Shown: in pieces, positions 24,510-32,577 of the stretch
Layout: every line of letters begins with the position of its first letter
Numbering within the stretch: position 1 is the stretch's first letter
Origin: Clostridia bacterium
GTDB lineage: Bacteria; Bacillota; Clostridia; Christensenellales; Borkfalkiaceae
Length of the DNA stretch: 35,619 bases
Assembly: GCA_017522945.1 (NCBI GenBank)
Contig: JAFWXT010000054.1
Span: forward strand, 1 to 35,619
Direction: 5' to 3'
Notes under the pieces: model-generated
Told to the model about the DNA's origin: nothing
Database searches by the model: none
What the model saw: only the letters and a program-made list of their open reading frames with translations
Program-made: the position numbers and the translations under genes

Positions 24510-25862
24510 ATGAGTTTTAAAAAAGATTTTGCGTGGGGTGTTGCCACTTCTTCTCAACAAATTGAAGGTGCTTATAACGAGGGCGGAAAGGGCTTAAATA
24601 TTTGGGATGTGTTTTGCCACGAACCAAATAAAATTAAAGATGAAACCACTTCCGACGTGGCGTGTGACCATTATCATCGTTTTAAAGATGACATAAAGCT
24701 TATGGCGTCTCTTGGAATAAATTCTTATCGTTTTTCAATTAGTTGGGCAAGAATTTTTCCAAACGGAGTGGGGAAAATCAACGAAGAAGGGGTACGCTTT
24801 TATTCAGACCTTATCGACGAGCTTCTTTTTAATAATATCAAGCCTTATATAACACTTTTTCATTGGGACTATCCTTATGCGTTACATAAAAAGGGTGGTT
24901 GGCTTAATGATGAAAGCATAGAATGGTTTGCAAACTATGCTTCAAAAATAGTTGAACTTTATTCTGATAGAGTAACCCATTTTATAACCTTTAACGAACC
25001 GCAATGTTTTGTTGGTATAGGTTATCTTGAAGAAGTTCACGCGCCAGGTCTTAGCGTTAGTTATAAAGATGCTTTTCAAATGTCGCATAACGTTATGAAG
25101 GCACACGGAGCGGCTGTAATAGCAATGAGAAAGAGCGCAAAGCAACCTATCCAAATAGGCTATGCTCCTACTTGCGTTGGTTATTATCCCGCAAGCGATA
25201 CGAAAGAAGATATTGAAGCTGCAAGAAAAGCACTATTTAATAGCCTTCCTTTAAACAAAGCCGTTTTAATGGACGTTACTTGGTGGAGCGACCCCGTAAT
25301 ACTTGGTAAATACCCTGAAGAAGGACTTAAACTTTATGCCGACTATCTTCCTGAAATTACAGAAGAAGATTTGCGTTTAATAAATCAACCTATTGATTTT
25401 TATGCTCAAAATATTTATCAGGGCAGAGAAGTTAAGGCAGGCGAAAACGGCGAACCTATAATTAACGAAAAATCAAGTGATTTACCGCTTACTGCTATGG
25501 GTTGGCAAATTACACCAAAATGTTTATACTGGGGAGCACGCTTTTTAACTGAGCGTTATAAACTACCCTTTTATATAACCGAAAATGGAATGGCAATGCA
25601 AGACGAAGTTTCTAATGACAAAAAGGTGCACGATGATTTACGCGTTAAGTATTATGAGTTATATCTTGCCGAAGTTGAACGTGCGGTAAACGACGGCGTT
25701 GATATAAGGGGATATTTTGCTTGGTCGTTTATGGATAACTTTGAATGGGCAGAAGGTTACCGCCCACGCTTTGGTATCGTTCACGTTGATTATAACACCT
25801 TAAAAAGAACGCCAAAAGATTCTGCTCTTTGGTATAAAGAATATATTAAAAAGCACAGTTAA
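24510..25862 (+). CDS. GH1 beta-glucosidase
   Basis: A 450-residue cytoplasmic glycoside hydrolase with the normal GH1 length. The acid/base is E163 in FITFNEP and the nucleophile E358 in YITENG. The N-terminal FAWGVATSSQQIEGAY and the C-terminal WSFMDNFEWAEGYRPRFGIV are diagnostic. The latter has the Glu-Trp pair of enzymes acting on non-phosphorylated beta-glucosides or galactosides, not the Ser/Lys/Tyr phosphate-binding set of 6-phospho-beta-glucosidases. No PTS genes are adjacent. The MFS transporter encoded convergently could import the substrate, but that is inference. AAAGGAGG precedes the ATG. Confidence 0.93.
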   Translation: MSFKKDFAWGVATSSQQIEGAYNEGGKGLNIWDVFCHEPNKIKDETTSDVACDHYHRFKDDIKLMASLGINSYRFSISWARIFPNGVGKINEEGVRFYSDLIDELLFNNIKPYITLFHWDYPYALHKKGGWLNDESIEWFANYASKIVELYSDRVTHFITFNEPQCFVGIGYLEEVHAPGLSVSYKDAFQMSHNVMKAHGAAVIAMRKSAKQPIQIGYAPTCVGYYPASDTKEDIEAARKALFNSLPLNKAVLMDVTWWSDPVILGKYPEEGLKLYADYLPEITEEDLRLINQPIDFYAQNIYQGREVKAGENGEPIINEKSSDLPLTAMGWQITPKCLYWGARFLTERYKLPFYITENGMAMQDEVSNDKKVHDDLRVKYYELYLAEVERAVNDGVDIRGYFAWSFMDNFEWAEGYRPRFGIVHVDYNTLKRTPKDSALWYKEYIKKHS

Positions 25863-25911
25863 GAAAATTGTTGGTGGGGTTTACGCTATCAAATGCTTAA
25901 AAATAAAAAAA

Positions 25912-25950
25912 TAAACCTGTCTATCGAAACAAATCGAAAGACAGGTTTTT
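25912..25950. terminator. Bidirectional terminator
   Basis: AACCTGTCT/AGACAGGTT stem (loop of 16) between the convergent glucosidase and MFS genes, T-rich downstream on the plus strand and A-rich upstream. Confidence 0.8.
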
Positions 25951-25962
25951 GTATTATTTAAA

Positions 25963-27156
25963 TTATTTAGTTTTACAAGTTTTTACAACCACTTCGTGTA
26001 GTATTACTAACGGAACAAAAAGGAGTAATAAATATAGGGGTAAAAGCGAAACGGATATATATTCGGTAATTACGCCAAATAGTGGTGGCATTAACAAAAA
26101 GCCTACGTATGCAAAGGCCATTTGAACGCCTATCATTGCTTGCGATTTGTCTTTTCCAAAAACGGTTGGCGTCATATGGATAATGCAAGGATAGATTGGT
26201 GCGCAACCAAGACCAATAACTATAAATGCGATAAGCGATAGGGTAGAGTGAAAGGGCATAAACAGTAAGATAATTCCCACCGCAATAATTATTGAGCCAA
26301 ATCGGATTAAAAATTTATCGCTAAATTTCATTGCTAAAAATCCGTTTATAAATCTACCCAAAGTAATGCCTATGTAAAACATACTTGCAAAGCCCGCAGC
26401 TACTTCTGGCGAAAAATCCCATTTTTGAACGAAATACGTGCTTGCCCAAAGCGAGGTGGTCAACTCTAACGCACAGTAGCAAAAAAAGGTTATAAAGCAG
26501 GCTATAGCGCCTTTAATTGAGAAAATTTGCTTAAATGAAAGGCTTTTTGGTGTTGGCTCTTCAACGCTATTTTCTTTATTTTGTTCCTTTTCTTCAAGCG
26601 AGTTGTTGTTTGCTTTTTTCCAAAGTGGAATACTGATAAATATTATTACTGATAAAACCGCTTGAATTATTGAAACAATTAAATAACCATAAGTCCAGCT
26701 TTCAAGTTTTACAAGCGAAAAACTCATAATATAAGGGCTAATGGTAGCCCCTACGCCCCACGTGCAGTGAAGCCAACTCATGTGTTGTGCTTTATAATGT
26801 AAAGAAACGTAGTTATTTAAAATAGCGTCAACACCGCCTGCCCCAAGCCCGTATGGTATAGAAAATGCGATAAGCATCCAAAACTCATTGCTTATAGAAA
26901 AACCGAATAACCCAAGCGCGGTTAAAAGTATGCTTATAGCAGTAACCGTTCCCGATCCAAATTTTTTTAGTAATTTATCGCTAAAAAGGCTTGAAAGAAT
27001 AGTTCCTAAACAAATTACTGCCGAAATTATGCCTGCGTAGGATACGGGCACACTAATTTCTTGGTGTAAAAGTGGCCAAGCTGAGCCTAAAAGGGAATCG
27101 GGTAAACCTAAGCTTATAAAACAAATATATATGAGTGCTAATAATAAACTTCCCAT
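25963..27156 (-). CDS. MFS transporter
   Basis: A 397-residue, 12-helix major-facilitator protein. Helix 1 reads YICFISLGLPDSLLGSAWP; the loop between helices 2 and 3 has the motif-A-like SDKLLKKFGSG. A charged Asn/Glu-rich loop (residues about 182-205, NNNSLEEKEQNKENSVEEP) separates the two halves. FCYCALELTTSLWASTYF and GITLGRFINGFLAMKF are in the second half, the latter another motif A. The family resembles FucP/YfkF-like sugar or metabolite porters, but the substrate is not readable. A TTGTAA-17-TATAAT promoter and AAGG ribosome site precede it. Confidence 0.85.
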   Translation of the reverse strand: MGSLLLALIYICFISLGLPDSLLGSAWPLLHQEISVPVSYAGIISAVICLGTILSSLFSDKLLKKFGSGTVTAISILLTALGLFGFSISNEFWMLIAFSIPYGLGAGGVDAILNNYVSLHYKAQHMSWLHCTWGVGATISPYIMSFSLVKLESWTYGYLIVSIIQAVLSVIIFISIPLWKKANNNSLEEKEQNKENSVEEPTPKSLSFKQIFSIKGAIACFITFFCYCALELTTSLWASTYFVQKWDFSPEVAAGFASMFYIGITLGRFINGFLAMKFSDKFLIRFGSIIIAVGIILLFMPFHSTLSLIAFIVIGLGCAPIYPCIIHMTPTVFGKDKSQAMIGVQMAFAYVGFLLMPPLFGVITEYISVSLLPLYLLLLFVPLVILHEVVVKTCKTK

Positions 27157-27187
27157 GAAAAAACCTTGTTGAAATAAATTACAATGA

Positions 27188-27216
27188 ATTATACCACAAA
27201 AAATTAACCATTACAA
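27188..27216 (-). promoter_or_regulatory. Promoter of the MFS gene
   Basis: TTGTAA (27216-27211), 17-bp spacer, TATAAT (27193-27188) on the minus strand. Confidence 0.7.
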
Positions 27217-27247
27217 CAATTTTAAGGGCTTAAATTTTAAAGTAAAC

Positions 27248-27425
27248 AAAAAAATCCCAACTTGTAATGGGTGATGTTCTTAGCGGAGAATTTGGAAATA
27301 CCGCTAAGTGCGAGCATCGCATTTGACTGGTCAAACGCATTATGGGCTAAGCCCAAACCCTTATAACAACAGAAAGAGATAACAAATCGGCTCTTATCCG
27401 AAATGTTATCTCATTTTCTGTTGGT
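27248..27425. repeat. Highly structured intergenic segment, possible ncRNA
   Basis: Non-coding by context, with many nested stems: CCCA/TGGG (27256-27271), GATG/CATC (27273-27276, 27315-27318) enclosing CTTAGCGG/CCGCTAAG (27279-27308), GCATTTGAC/GTCAAACGC with one mismatch (27319-27338), GGGC/GCCC (27344-27354) and a long AACAGAAA...TTTCTGTT hairpin (27367-27423). On the minus strand the segment ends in TTGGGATTTTTTT, terminator-like. One minus-strand frame is open for about 35 codons, but without a start and ribosome site. Confidence 0.5.
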
Positions 27426-27429
27426 TTAA

Positions 27430-27600
27430 TGAAATCGTTGCTACGCAACGATGAAATCTTCACTTCGTTCAGATGAAATCCAAGGACAAGCCCTTGGATG
27501 AAAGCAAATCCGTCTAACTATAACCCTGCAAGGCAGGATTTCATCGCGAAAGCGATTTCATCCACCAAAGGTGGATTTCACCCGTCGAAGACGGATTTGA
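27430..27600. repeat. TGAAATC/GATTTCA multi-hairpin element, copy 1
   Basis: Left arm: repeated TGAAATC separated by small hairpins (GTTGC/GCAAC, an imperfect one, CCAAGG/CCTTGG). Centre: an unpaired AAATCCGTCTAACTATAACC. Right arm: repeated GATTTCA separated by hairpins (CCTGC/GCAGG, CGC/GCG, CCACC/GGTGG, CCGTC/GACGG). The TGAAATC units can pair with the GATTTCA units, giving a stem with side hairpins. It is followed by a perfect 11-bp hairpin GCGTGTTCTCC/GGAGAACACGC (27603-27629). Confidence 0.85.
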
Positions 27601-27668
27601 CTGCGTGTTCTCCGTTAAGGAGAACACGCTAAAAGCGGGGATTTTATCTTTTGAGTTTTGCTGTTATA

Positions 27669-28541
27669 TCAGTAAGAAAATTTGGGTAAATCAACGGTTT
27701 TTCCTGCAGGAACAAGAACTTCGTTTCCAAACCAGAAAAGGTAAACGTCGATAGCCGAAGGATTATAAACCGCGCGTTCGTTAGCCGAATAAACTAAACT
27801 GTCAAACGCTTTTACGTAGTTATAAACTTCGCCGTTGGTTGCATACCAAATATCATCGCGAGCACCAACTTTTTTAACGAATTCTTCCATAAGTTCAAAG
27901 GTATTCATTTCGCGAAGCTCGTAGCTATGACCCCAAACGTAAAATAGTCTAGGAGTTTTTTTAATATAGTGAGTGTTTGGCATATCAGCCAAAAACGCGT
28001 CGGTAAGTTCCATTAGCTTGCCGTTACGATAGTGGCAGGTAGCGGGCATACGATGCCAGTCATTTGGAATATCGAATTTTAAAGTGCTTTCAACGGTTCT
28101 AGCATACTTAATGCCACAATTCTTTAAAACTTCAACCACTTCGTCACTAACCGAGCCGTTTGCGTAAGCCATACCGTAAATAACACCGCCAAAGGCATTT
28201 TCTAATTTGATTCTATCATTTAAAACGTCTTGAATCATAGTGGTAGTAGGCATTTCGGCAAGTGAAAGGTGATGAACGCCGTGAACGGCAACTTCCATAT
28301 TAGAATCTTTAAAAAGCTCAACGAGTTGTGTTTTAGAAAGGCGAGTTCTGCCAGTGCTATTAGGTTTTGGTTCTTCAGTCATATCAAAAACGCAAGAATT
28401 TAAGTTAAAAGTACCTTTTAAACCATATTTTTTAAACAAATTTACAAGCCAAATATCTTCAACCATTCCATCATCGAAACTAAATGTTAAAGCGCGGAAT
28501 TTAAAGTGCGGAAAACGTAAAAACGAATAATTTTTACCCAT
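27669..28541 (-). CDS. Polysaccharide deacetylase (NodB-like) family protein
   Basis: A 290-residue carbohydrate-esterase-4-like protein. TFSFDDG near residue 20 supplies the catalytic base and metal-binding Asp, and HGVHH near residue 88 the two metal-binding His. The later motifs are diverged: YAYPNG-type YGMAYANGSVSDE and FYVWGHSYEL carry the usual positions. There is no signal peptide, so it is cytoplasmic, unlike peptidoglycan deacetylases. The C-terminal 60 residues form an extra domain. I chose ATG 28541, with GGAG 6 nt upstream; ATG 28553 lacks a ribosome site. The substrate is unknown (sugar or chitooligosaccharide-like). Confidence 0.82.
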   Translation of the reverse strand: MGKNYSFLRFPHFKFRALTFSFDDGMVEDIWLVNLFKKYGLKGTFNLNSCVFDMTEEPKPNSTGRTRLSKTQLVELFKDSNMEVAVHGVHHLSLAEMPTTTMIQDVLNDRIKLENAFGGVIYGMAYANGSVSDEVVEVLKNCGIKYARTVESTLKFDIPNDWHRMPATCHYRNGKLMELTDAFLADMPNTHYIKKTPRLFYVWGHSYELREMNTFELMEEFVKKVGARDDIWYATNGEVYNYVKAFDSLVYSANERAVYNPSAIDVYLFWFGNEVLVPAGKTVDLPKFSY

Positions 28542-28593
28542 AATTTTCTCCATAATTAAGTAGTGTATTTTTGTTGTTTTTTTAACTACGTTT

Positions 28594-28622
28594 ATTATAA
28601 GCGTTTTTTTTGCGGTTGTAAA
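28594..28622 (-). promoter_or_regulatory. Promoter of the deacetylase gene
   Basis: TTTACA (28622-28617), 17-bp spacer, TATAAT (28599-28594) on the minus strand. Confidence 0.7.
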
Positions 28623-28685
28623 GAGTTTTTTAAAAAAACAGATAAAAATTTTTATATTTTTTTGTGTGTATTGTGTGAAAATTTG

Positions 28686-28714
28686 TTGATTATTAAATGA
28701 AACTGTGATATACT
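28686..28714 (+). promoter_or_regulatory. Promoter of the membrane-protein pair
   Basis: TTGATT (28686-28691), 17-bp spacer, TATACT (28709-28714), divergent from the deacetylase promoter. Confidence 0.7.
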
Positions 28715-28790
28715 AAAATTATAAAATTTTTAAGAGTCGTTTGTAAAGGATAAAATTTACGAGCATCAACGGTACACGAAGGAGAATGTT

Positions 28791-30272
28791 ATGTTTTACG
28801 GAATATTTTTTGCTGTTTCAAGTTTATGTGCGGTACTATTAAGTTTAGTTACTATTTGTAAAAAAGATAGTTTAGTTATCGAAAAAATAGCTAAAGTAAC
28901 CGTTGTAGTTTGGATGAGTTTATACTTTTTAAATCTATTTTTGCCTGACGGTTTAGTTTTAAGGGCATACGATGATATTTCGCATTTTAAAGATGGCGAA
29001 AATACGTGGGTAGTTTTATTAAGATGGTGTAACGACCTTGCCTTTTTGGTTTTACCCGTTGCTGTATTTTTTAAAAAGGAACTATTTGTTAAAATTACAG
29101 GATATTTCTTACTTTTAGCGTGTTTGGTAAACGTTGGTATTTACTGTGTAAATATTGAGTTTTTCACTTCGCCACTCGGCGCTGGTATTGCCGAAATTCG
29201 TTTCTTGTCGGATAGTGCGGAAGAATTTTTTAGAAATCAAACCTTTAGGGGTATTTGGTACGGAATACTTAGCTTTTTAGAACTAATGCTTATAGTTTTT
29301 GTTATAACGCGCAACATTAACGTGTTTAAACAAAAACCTACTAAAAAGAGTTTTTTAGTTGCTTTAGGCGTATTTTTAATGTTATTCTTTTCAATAATGC
29401 CTATTTACGCGCCACAATATATTTTTAAAGGATATTCACTTCTTGGCGCAAATGCTTTTGATAACTTTAAGATGGCAAGCCCATTTCATATTATTTGGAT
29501 TATTGGCGTTATCATCGAAGGTGTTGTTCTTACTAAGTTATTCAAAAACAAATCGTACGAAGATAGATATATCGTAGTTTTAATGCTTGCATTATCTCTT
29601 GTTATGCAGTACAACCAAATGTTTACTTGCGTTGGCGAAATTACCACACACAGAATGCCTTTCCAACTTTGTAATATGGCAGGTTTCTTTATTTTGTTAA
29701 TGCTTTTAACTAAAAACCAAAGAATTTATCACTTTACCTTAGTTATAAACTCGGTTGGCGCGATAATAGCTATGGTTCTTTGTGATACCACGGCGTACGG
29801 CCTTGCTTACGTTATGAATATTCACTACGTAGTTGAGCATACCAACGTAATTTTAGCGCCGATTTTATGCGCAACACTTGGGCTTTTCCCAAAACTAAAA
29901 AATAAACACGTAATTGACTTTGTCGTTGGTTTTGCCCTTTATTTTACCTTTATTCTTTTAGTTGGTGGAACTTTTACTGGAATAAAGGAACTTGGCGGGC
30001 CAAACGCAGATTATTGGAACTGTAACTATTTATTTATGTTTAATAAAGCGGAAACAAGCAAAATAGTTGGCTTTGTTGCACCTCTTTTCGATATTAAAGT
30101 TAAATTGTTTAATTTCTTTACTTTAAGCATGATTCAACTTGTAGTTTTTGCTTCGTTTACTGCAATTTGTACGGGAGTATTCTTCCTTATGAGATTATTG
30201 CCAACTATAATAGCAAAACTTTCAAACGTACAGAATGCCCTTGTTAAAAAGCTTACTAAAAAAAGTAACTAA
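28791..30272 (+). CDS. Multi-pass membrane protein with YwaF/TMEM164-like domain
   Basis: A 493-residue protein with about 12-13 membrane helices. The segment HRMPFQLCNMAGFFILLMLLT (about residue 290) and the helices after it resemble the YwaF/TMEM164 (TIGR02206) family, whose human member is an acyltransferase acting on phospholipid ether lipids. The N-terminal 240 residues add six more helices of unknown type. The gene is followed 11 bp later by an acyltransferase-3-like membrane protein. Together they suggest lipid or envelope acyl modification, which is inference. GAAGGAG precedes the ATG. Confidence 0.6.
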   Translation: MFYGIFFAVSSLCAVLLSLVTICKKDSLVIEKIAKVTVVVWMSLYFLNLFLPDGLVLRAYDDISHFKDGENTWVVLLRWCNDLAFLVLPVAVFFKKELFVKITGYFLLLACLVNVGIYCVNIEFFTSPLGAGIAEIRFLSDSAEEFFRNQTFRGIWYGILSFLELMLIVFVITRNINVFKQKPTKKSFLVALGVFLMLFFSIMPIYAPQYIFKGYSLLGANAFDNFKMASPFHIIWIIGVIIEGVVLTKLFKNKSYEDRYIVVLMLALSLVMQYNQMFTCVGEITTHRMPFQLCNMAGFFILLMLLTKNQRIYHFTLVINSVGAIIAMVLCDTTAYGLAYVMNIHYVVEHTNVILAPILCATLGLFPKLKNKHVIDFVVGFALYFTFILLVGGTFTGIKELGGPNADYWNCNYLFMFNKAETSKIVGFVAPLFDIKVKLFNFFTLSMIQLVVFASFTAICTGVFFLMRLLPTIIAKLSNVQNALVKKLTKKSN

Positions 30273-30283
30273 CGATTAAGAAA

Positions 30284-31315
30284 ATGAAACAAATTGATAG
30301 TAAAAATAGCCTTTTATCGCTTTCATGCACCGAACTTTTAAGGGTTGTTTTTGAAACAATGGTGCTTATACATCATTTATATTTGGTTTATACTTCTTTA
30401 GGGGCAGTAATAACTAACGCCTTAGGTCCTATTGCAGTAGGGGGATTTATCTTTTTATCAGGCTTCGGCGTGGGGCTTAGTTTTATTAAAAAAGGCGATG
30501 AATATGCTAAAAAATTGCTAAAAGTCCGCGTACCAAAAATCTATTTAACTTTATTTATCGTTGACCTTTGTTATCTTGTTTTATATTTGGCTCTTGGTGG
30601 AGAGTTTAACAATCTTTTTTCGGCAATTATTTCAGTTTTTTATTTGCCTGTATTTAATGGATTCGTTGCTCTTTCACATTGGATTTATTTCTTGGCTGAT
30701 TTACTAATTTATTATTTATTATTTTTATTGTTTATTTTTATTTTTAGAAAAACAAAAAATAGACTGCTTAATACAGCTCTTGTAATTTTAGCAATAGATT
30801 TAATTATAATCGTAGTATTATCTATTATAAACTATAAAACGGGGTCGAGCAGATATCTTCGTGCTTGCTTGTGTTTTCCAATAGGGCTAATTTGTTCGGC
30901 GTTTAATGAAGAACTTAGCTTTGTTGTTAAAGGAAGCAAACCCATATTGTTAGTAGTTTTATCATTGATATCGGTATTTACAATAACTATTTGTATAATA
31001 CCTTCTGTAAATAGTGACCCTATTAAGGAATACGTTTTACCTATTTTAGCTATTTTTGCTTTAGTTGTAATATTATGCGGGGTAAACTTTAAAAGTAAAT
31101 TTATTAGTTACGCATCAAGTTTGGTTCTTTGCGTTTACGTTTCACACGAATTCTTTTTAAATTTATTTCAAGAGCTACTTCCTATGTTACATAGAAACAT
31201 AATAGGTTTAATAGTATTTGTTTGTTCTGTATTGTTTGCAATTGCGATAAATTCTGTTATAAAATATTTAAAAAAGAAAATTGATATTAAAAAGTTTGTT
31301 TTTAAAAATACTTAA
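30284..31315 (+). CDS. Acyltransferase-3-like integral membrane protein
   Basis: A 343-residue protein with about ten helices. The N-terminal ELLRVVFETMVLIHHLYL has the Arg and His-His that mark acyltransferase family 3 helix 1, followed by GPIAVGGFIFLSGFGVGLSF, the typical second helix. SHWIYFLADLLIYYLL continues the pattern. Such proteins O-acylate surface sugars or export modified lipids. No SGNH domain is attached. It is co-transcribed with the preceding YwaF-like gene, 11 bp upstream; the ribosome site is weak. Confidence 0.72.
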   Translation: MKQIDSKNSLLSLSCTELLRVVFETMVLIHHLYLVYTSLGAVITNALGPIAVGGFIFLSGFGVGLSFIKKGDEYAKKLLKVRVPKIYLTLFIVDLCYLVLYLALGGEFNNLFSAIISVFYLPVFNGFVALSHWIYFLADLLIYYLLFLLFIFIFRKTKNRLLNTALVILAIDLIIIVVLSIINYKTGSSRYLRACLCFPIGLICSAFNEELSFVVKGSKPILLVVLSLISVFTITICIIPSVNSDPIKEYVLPILAIFALVVILCGVNFKSKFISYASSLVLCVYVSHEFFLNLFQELLPMLHRNIIGLIVFVCSVLFAIAINSVIKYLKKKIDIKKFVFKNT

Positions 31316-31329
31316 TTAGCATATTAACA

Positions 31330-31362
31330 AAAAAACGGAGATAATAAAGTATCGCCGTTTTT
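31330..31362 (+). terminator. Terminator of the membrane-protein pair
   Basis: AACGG(A)GATA/TATC(G)CCGTT stem with one mismatch, flanked by A run and T run. Confidence 0.8.
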
Positions 31363-31428
31363 TTATATAAACAGATATACTCCTTTATTATATTTTTTAG
31401 GTGAATTATAAAAAGGTGTTGTCTGTGC

Positions 31429-31457
31429 TTGCAAAGGCGTTTAAAAATTGATATAAT
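31429..31457 (+). promoter_or_regulatory. Promoter of the HAD-IIA gene
   Basis: TTGCAA (31429-31434), 17-bp spacer, TATAAT (31452-31457). Confidence 0.78.
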
Positions 31458-31489
31458 TATTTAAGTAAATAGGTTAAAGGTGTAAGAAT

Positions 31490-32269
31490 ATGAAAGAAAT
31501 TCTCGAAAAAAAAGGCTTTATTTGTGATATGGACGGCGTTATATATCACGGAAATAGAATATTAGAAGGCGTTGCGGAATTTGTAAATTGGATGATAGAG
31601 AATGATAAAAAATTCGTTTTTCTTACTAACAGTCCAGAAAAAACGCCACACGAACTTAGTATGAAACTTGCGCGTATGGGGCTTAACGTTTCGGCTTCTC
31701 ATTTTTATACTAGTGCTATGGCTACGGCTGAATTTTTAAATTCTCAAATGCCTGGCTGTACTGCCTACGTTATTGGCGAAGCTGCGCTATCAAAAGCTTT
31801 GTATGATCGCAAAATATATATGAACGACATAAACCCCGATTACGTTGTGGTTGGCGAAACTCGTACTTATTCTATTGAAAAGATTGAAAAAGCGATTGCT
31901 CTTGTAAATAACGGTGCGAAGCTTATAGGCGCAAATCCCGATACCATAGGTGTTACCGAAAAGGGAATTATGCCTGCAACAGGTTCGCTTGTTGCTCCTA
32001 TTGAAATTGCAACGGGTAAGAAAACTTATTTTGTAGGTAAGCCAAACCCACTTATGCTTCGACATGGGTTAAAGATGCTTAATTGTCATAGTAGCGATAT
32101 TGCTTTTATTGGCGATAGAATGGATACGGATATAATCGCCGGCATAGAATCAAATATCGACACTGTGCTTGTTTTAAGTGGCGTTACCGCGCGTGAAGAT
32201 ATCGACAATTTTCCATATAGACCTAAATATGTTCTTAACGGTGTAGGGGATATAATAAAACCCATGTAA
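31490..32269 (+). CDS. HAD-IIA family phosphatase (NagD-like)
   Basis: A 259-residue cytoplasmic sugar-phosphate or nucleotide phosphatase. The motifs are DMDGVIY (catalytic Asp pair near residue 13), FLTNS (motif II), VGKPNPL (motif III Lys) and FIGDRMDTDI (motif IV). A C2-type cap lies between motifs II and III (residues about 70-170), as in NagD and PNPase-like phosphatases. The usual length is 250-270. Its substrate (UMP, glycerol phosphate, or other) is not fixed by the motifs. It is a single-gene unit with its own promoter and terminator. Confidence 0.9.
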   Translation: MKEILEKKGFICDMDGVIYHGNRILEGVAEFVNWMIENDKKFVFLTNSPEKTPHELSMKLARMGLNVSASHFYTSAMATAEFLNSQMPGCTAYVIGEAALSKALYDRKIYMNDINPDYVVVGETRTYSIEKIEKAIALVNNGAKLIGANPDTIGVTEKGIMPATGSLVAPIEIATGKKTYFVGKPNPLMLRHGLKMLNCHSSDIAFIGDRMDTDIIAGIESNIDTVLVLSGVTAREDIDNFPYRPKYVLNGVGDIIKPM

Positions 32270-32298
32270 ATAAAACAGGCGAGTATTAAAAAATGTTA

Positions 32299-32341
32299 TG
32301 CGCCCCGAAATTTTTATATTTTCGGGGCGCGTTATTTATTT
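32299..32341 (+). terminator. GC-rich terminator of the HAD gene
   Basis: GCGCCCCGAAA/TTTCGGGGCGC 11-bp stem (32300-32310, 32320-32330), T-rich tail interrupted by A. The remaining 32342-32447 shows no gene. Confidence 0.78.
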
Positions 32342-32447
32342 GTGTTATCCGTTGCTATTTATCAAACCACTTTATCGCCTAACAAAGCGCAGATAATAAA
32401 CAAGCAAATAAACATTTATAAGATTGTTTGTTGTGGTAAATTCATTT

Positions 32448-32520
32448 GTTCAACTCCCTTCAATTAACTTTATCGTAACAGCAAAAAAGGAAACCTCAAA
32501 CGAGATTTCCTTTTTTTGTG
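32448..32520. repeat. 73-bp direct repeat, left copy (terminator inside)
   Basis: Matches 34995-35066 with one substitution and one indel. It starts GTTCAACTCCCTTCAATT, similar to the T-arm of the neighbouring tRNA-Leu, and ends in an AAAAAAGGAAA/TTTCCTTTTTT terminator (32483-32517). Confidence 0.9.
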
Positions 32521-32577
32521 TGAGTAATTGCTGAAAAGGATACAAAACCCTAAACACATATTTATATTAGAGAAAAC

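Noticed and set aside
27240..27354. Minus-strand ORF of about 35 codons through the structured segment
   Set aside because: It has no start codon with a ribosome site, and the sequence is better explained by nested stems and a terminator.
27430..27629. CRISPR array
   Set aside because: The repeats are 7-9 bp, inverted between halves and separated by self-complementary spacers of uneven length; no cas genes are present.
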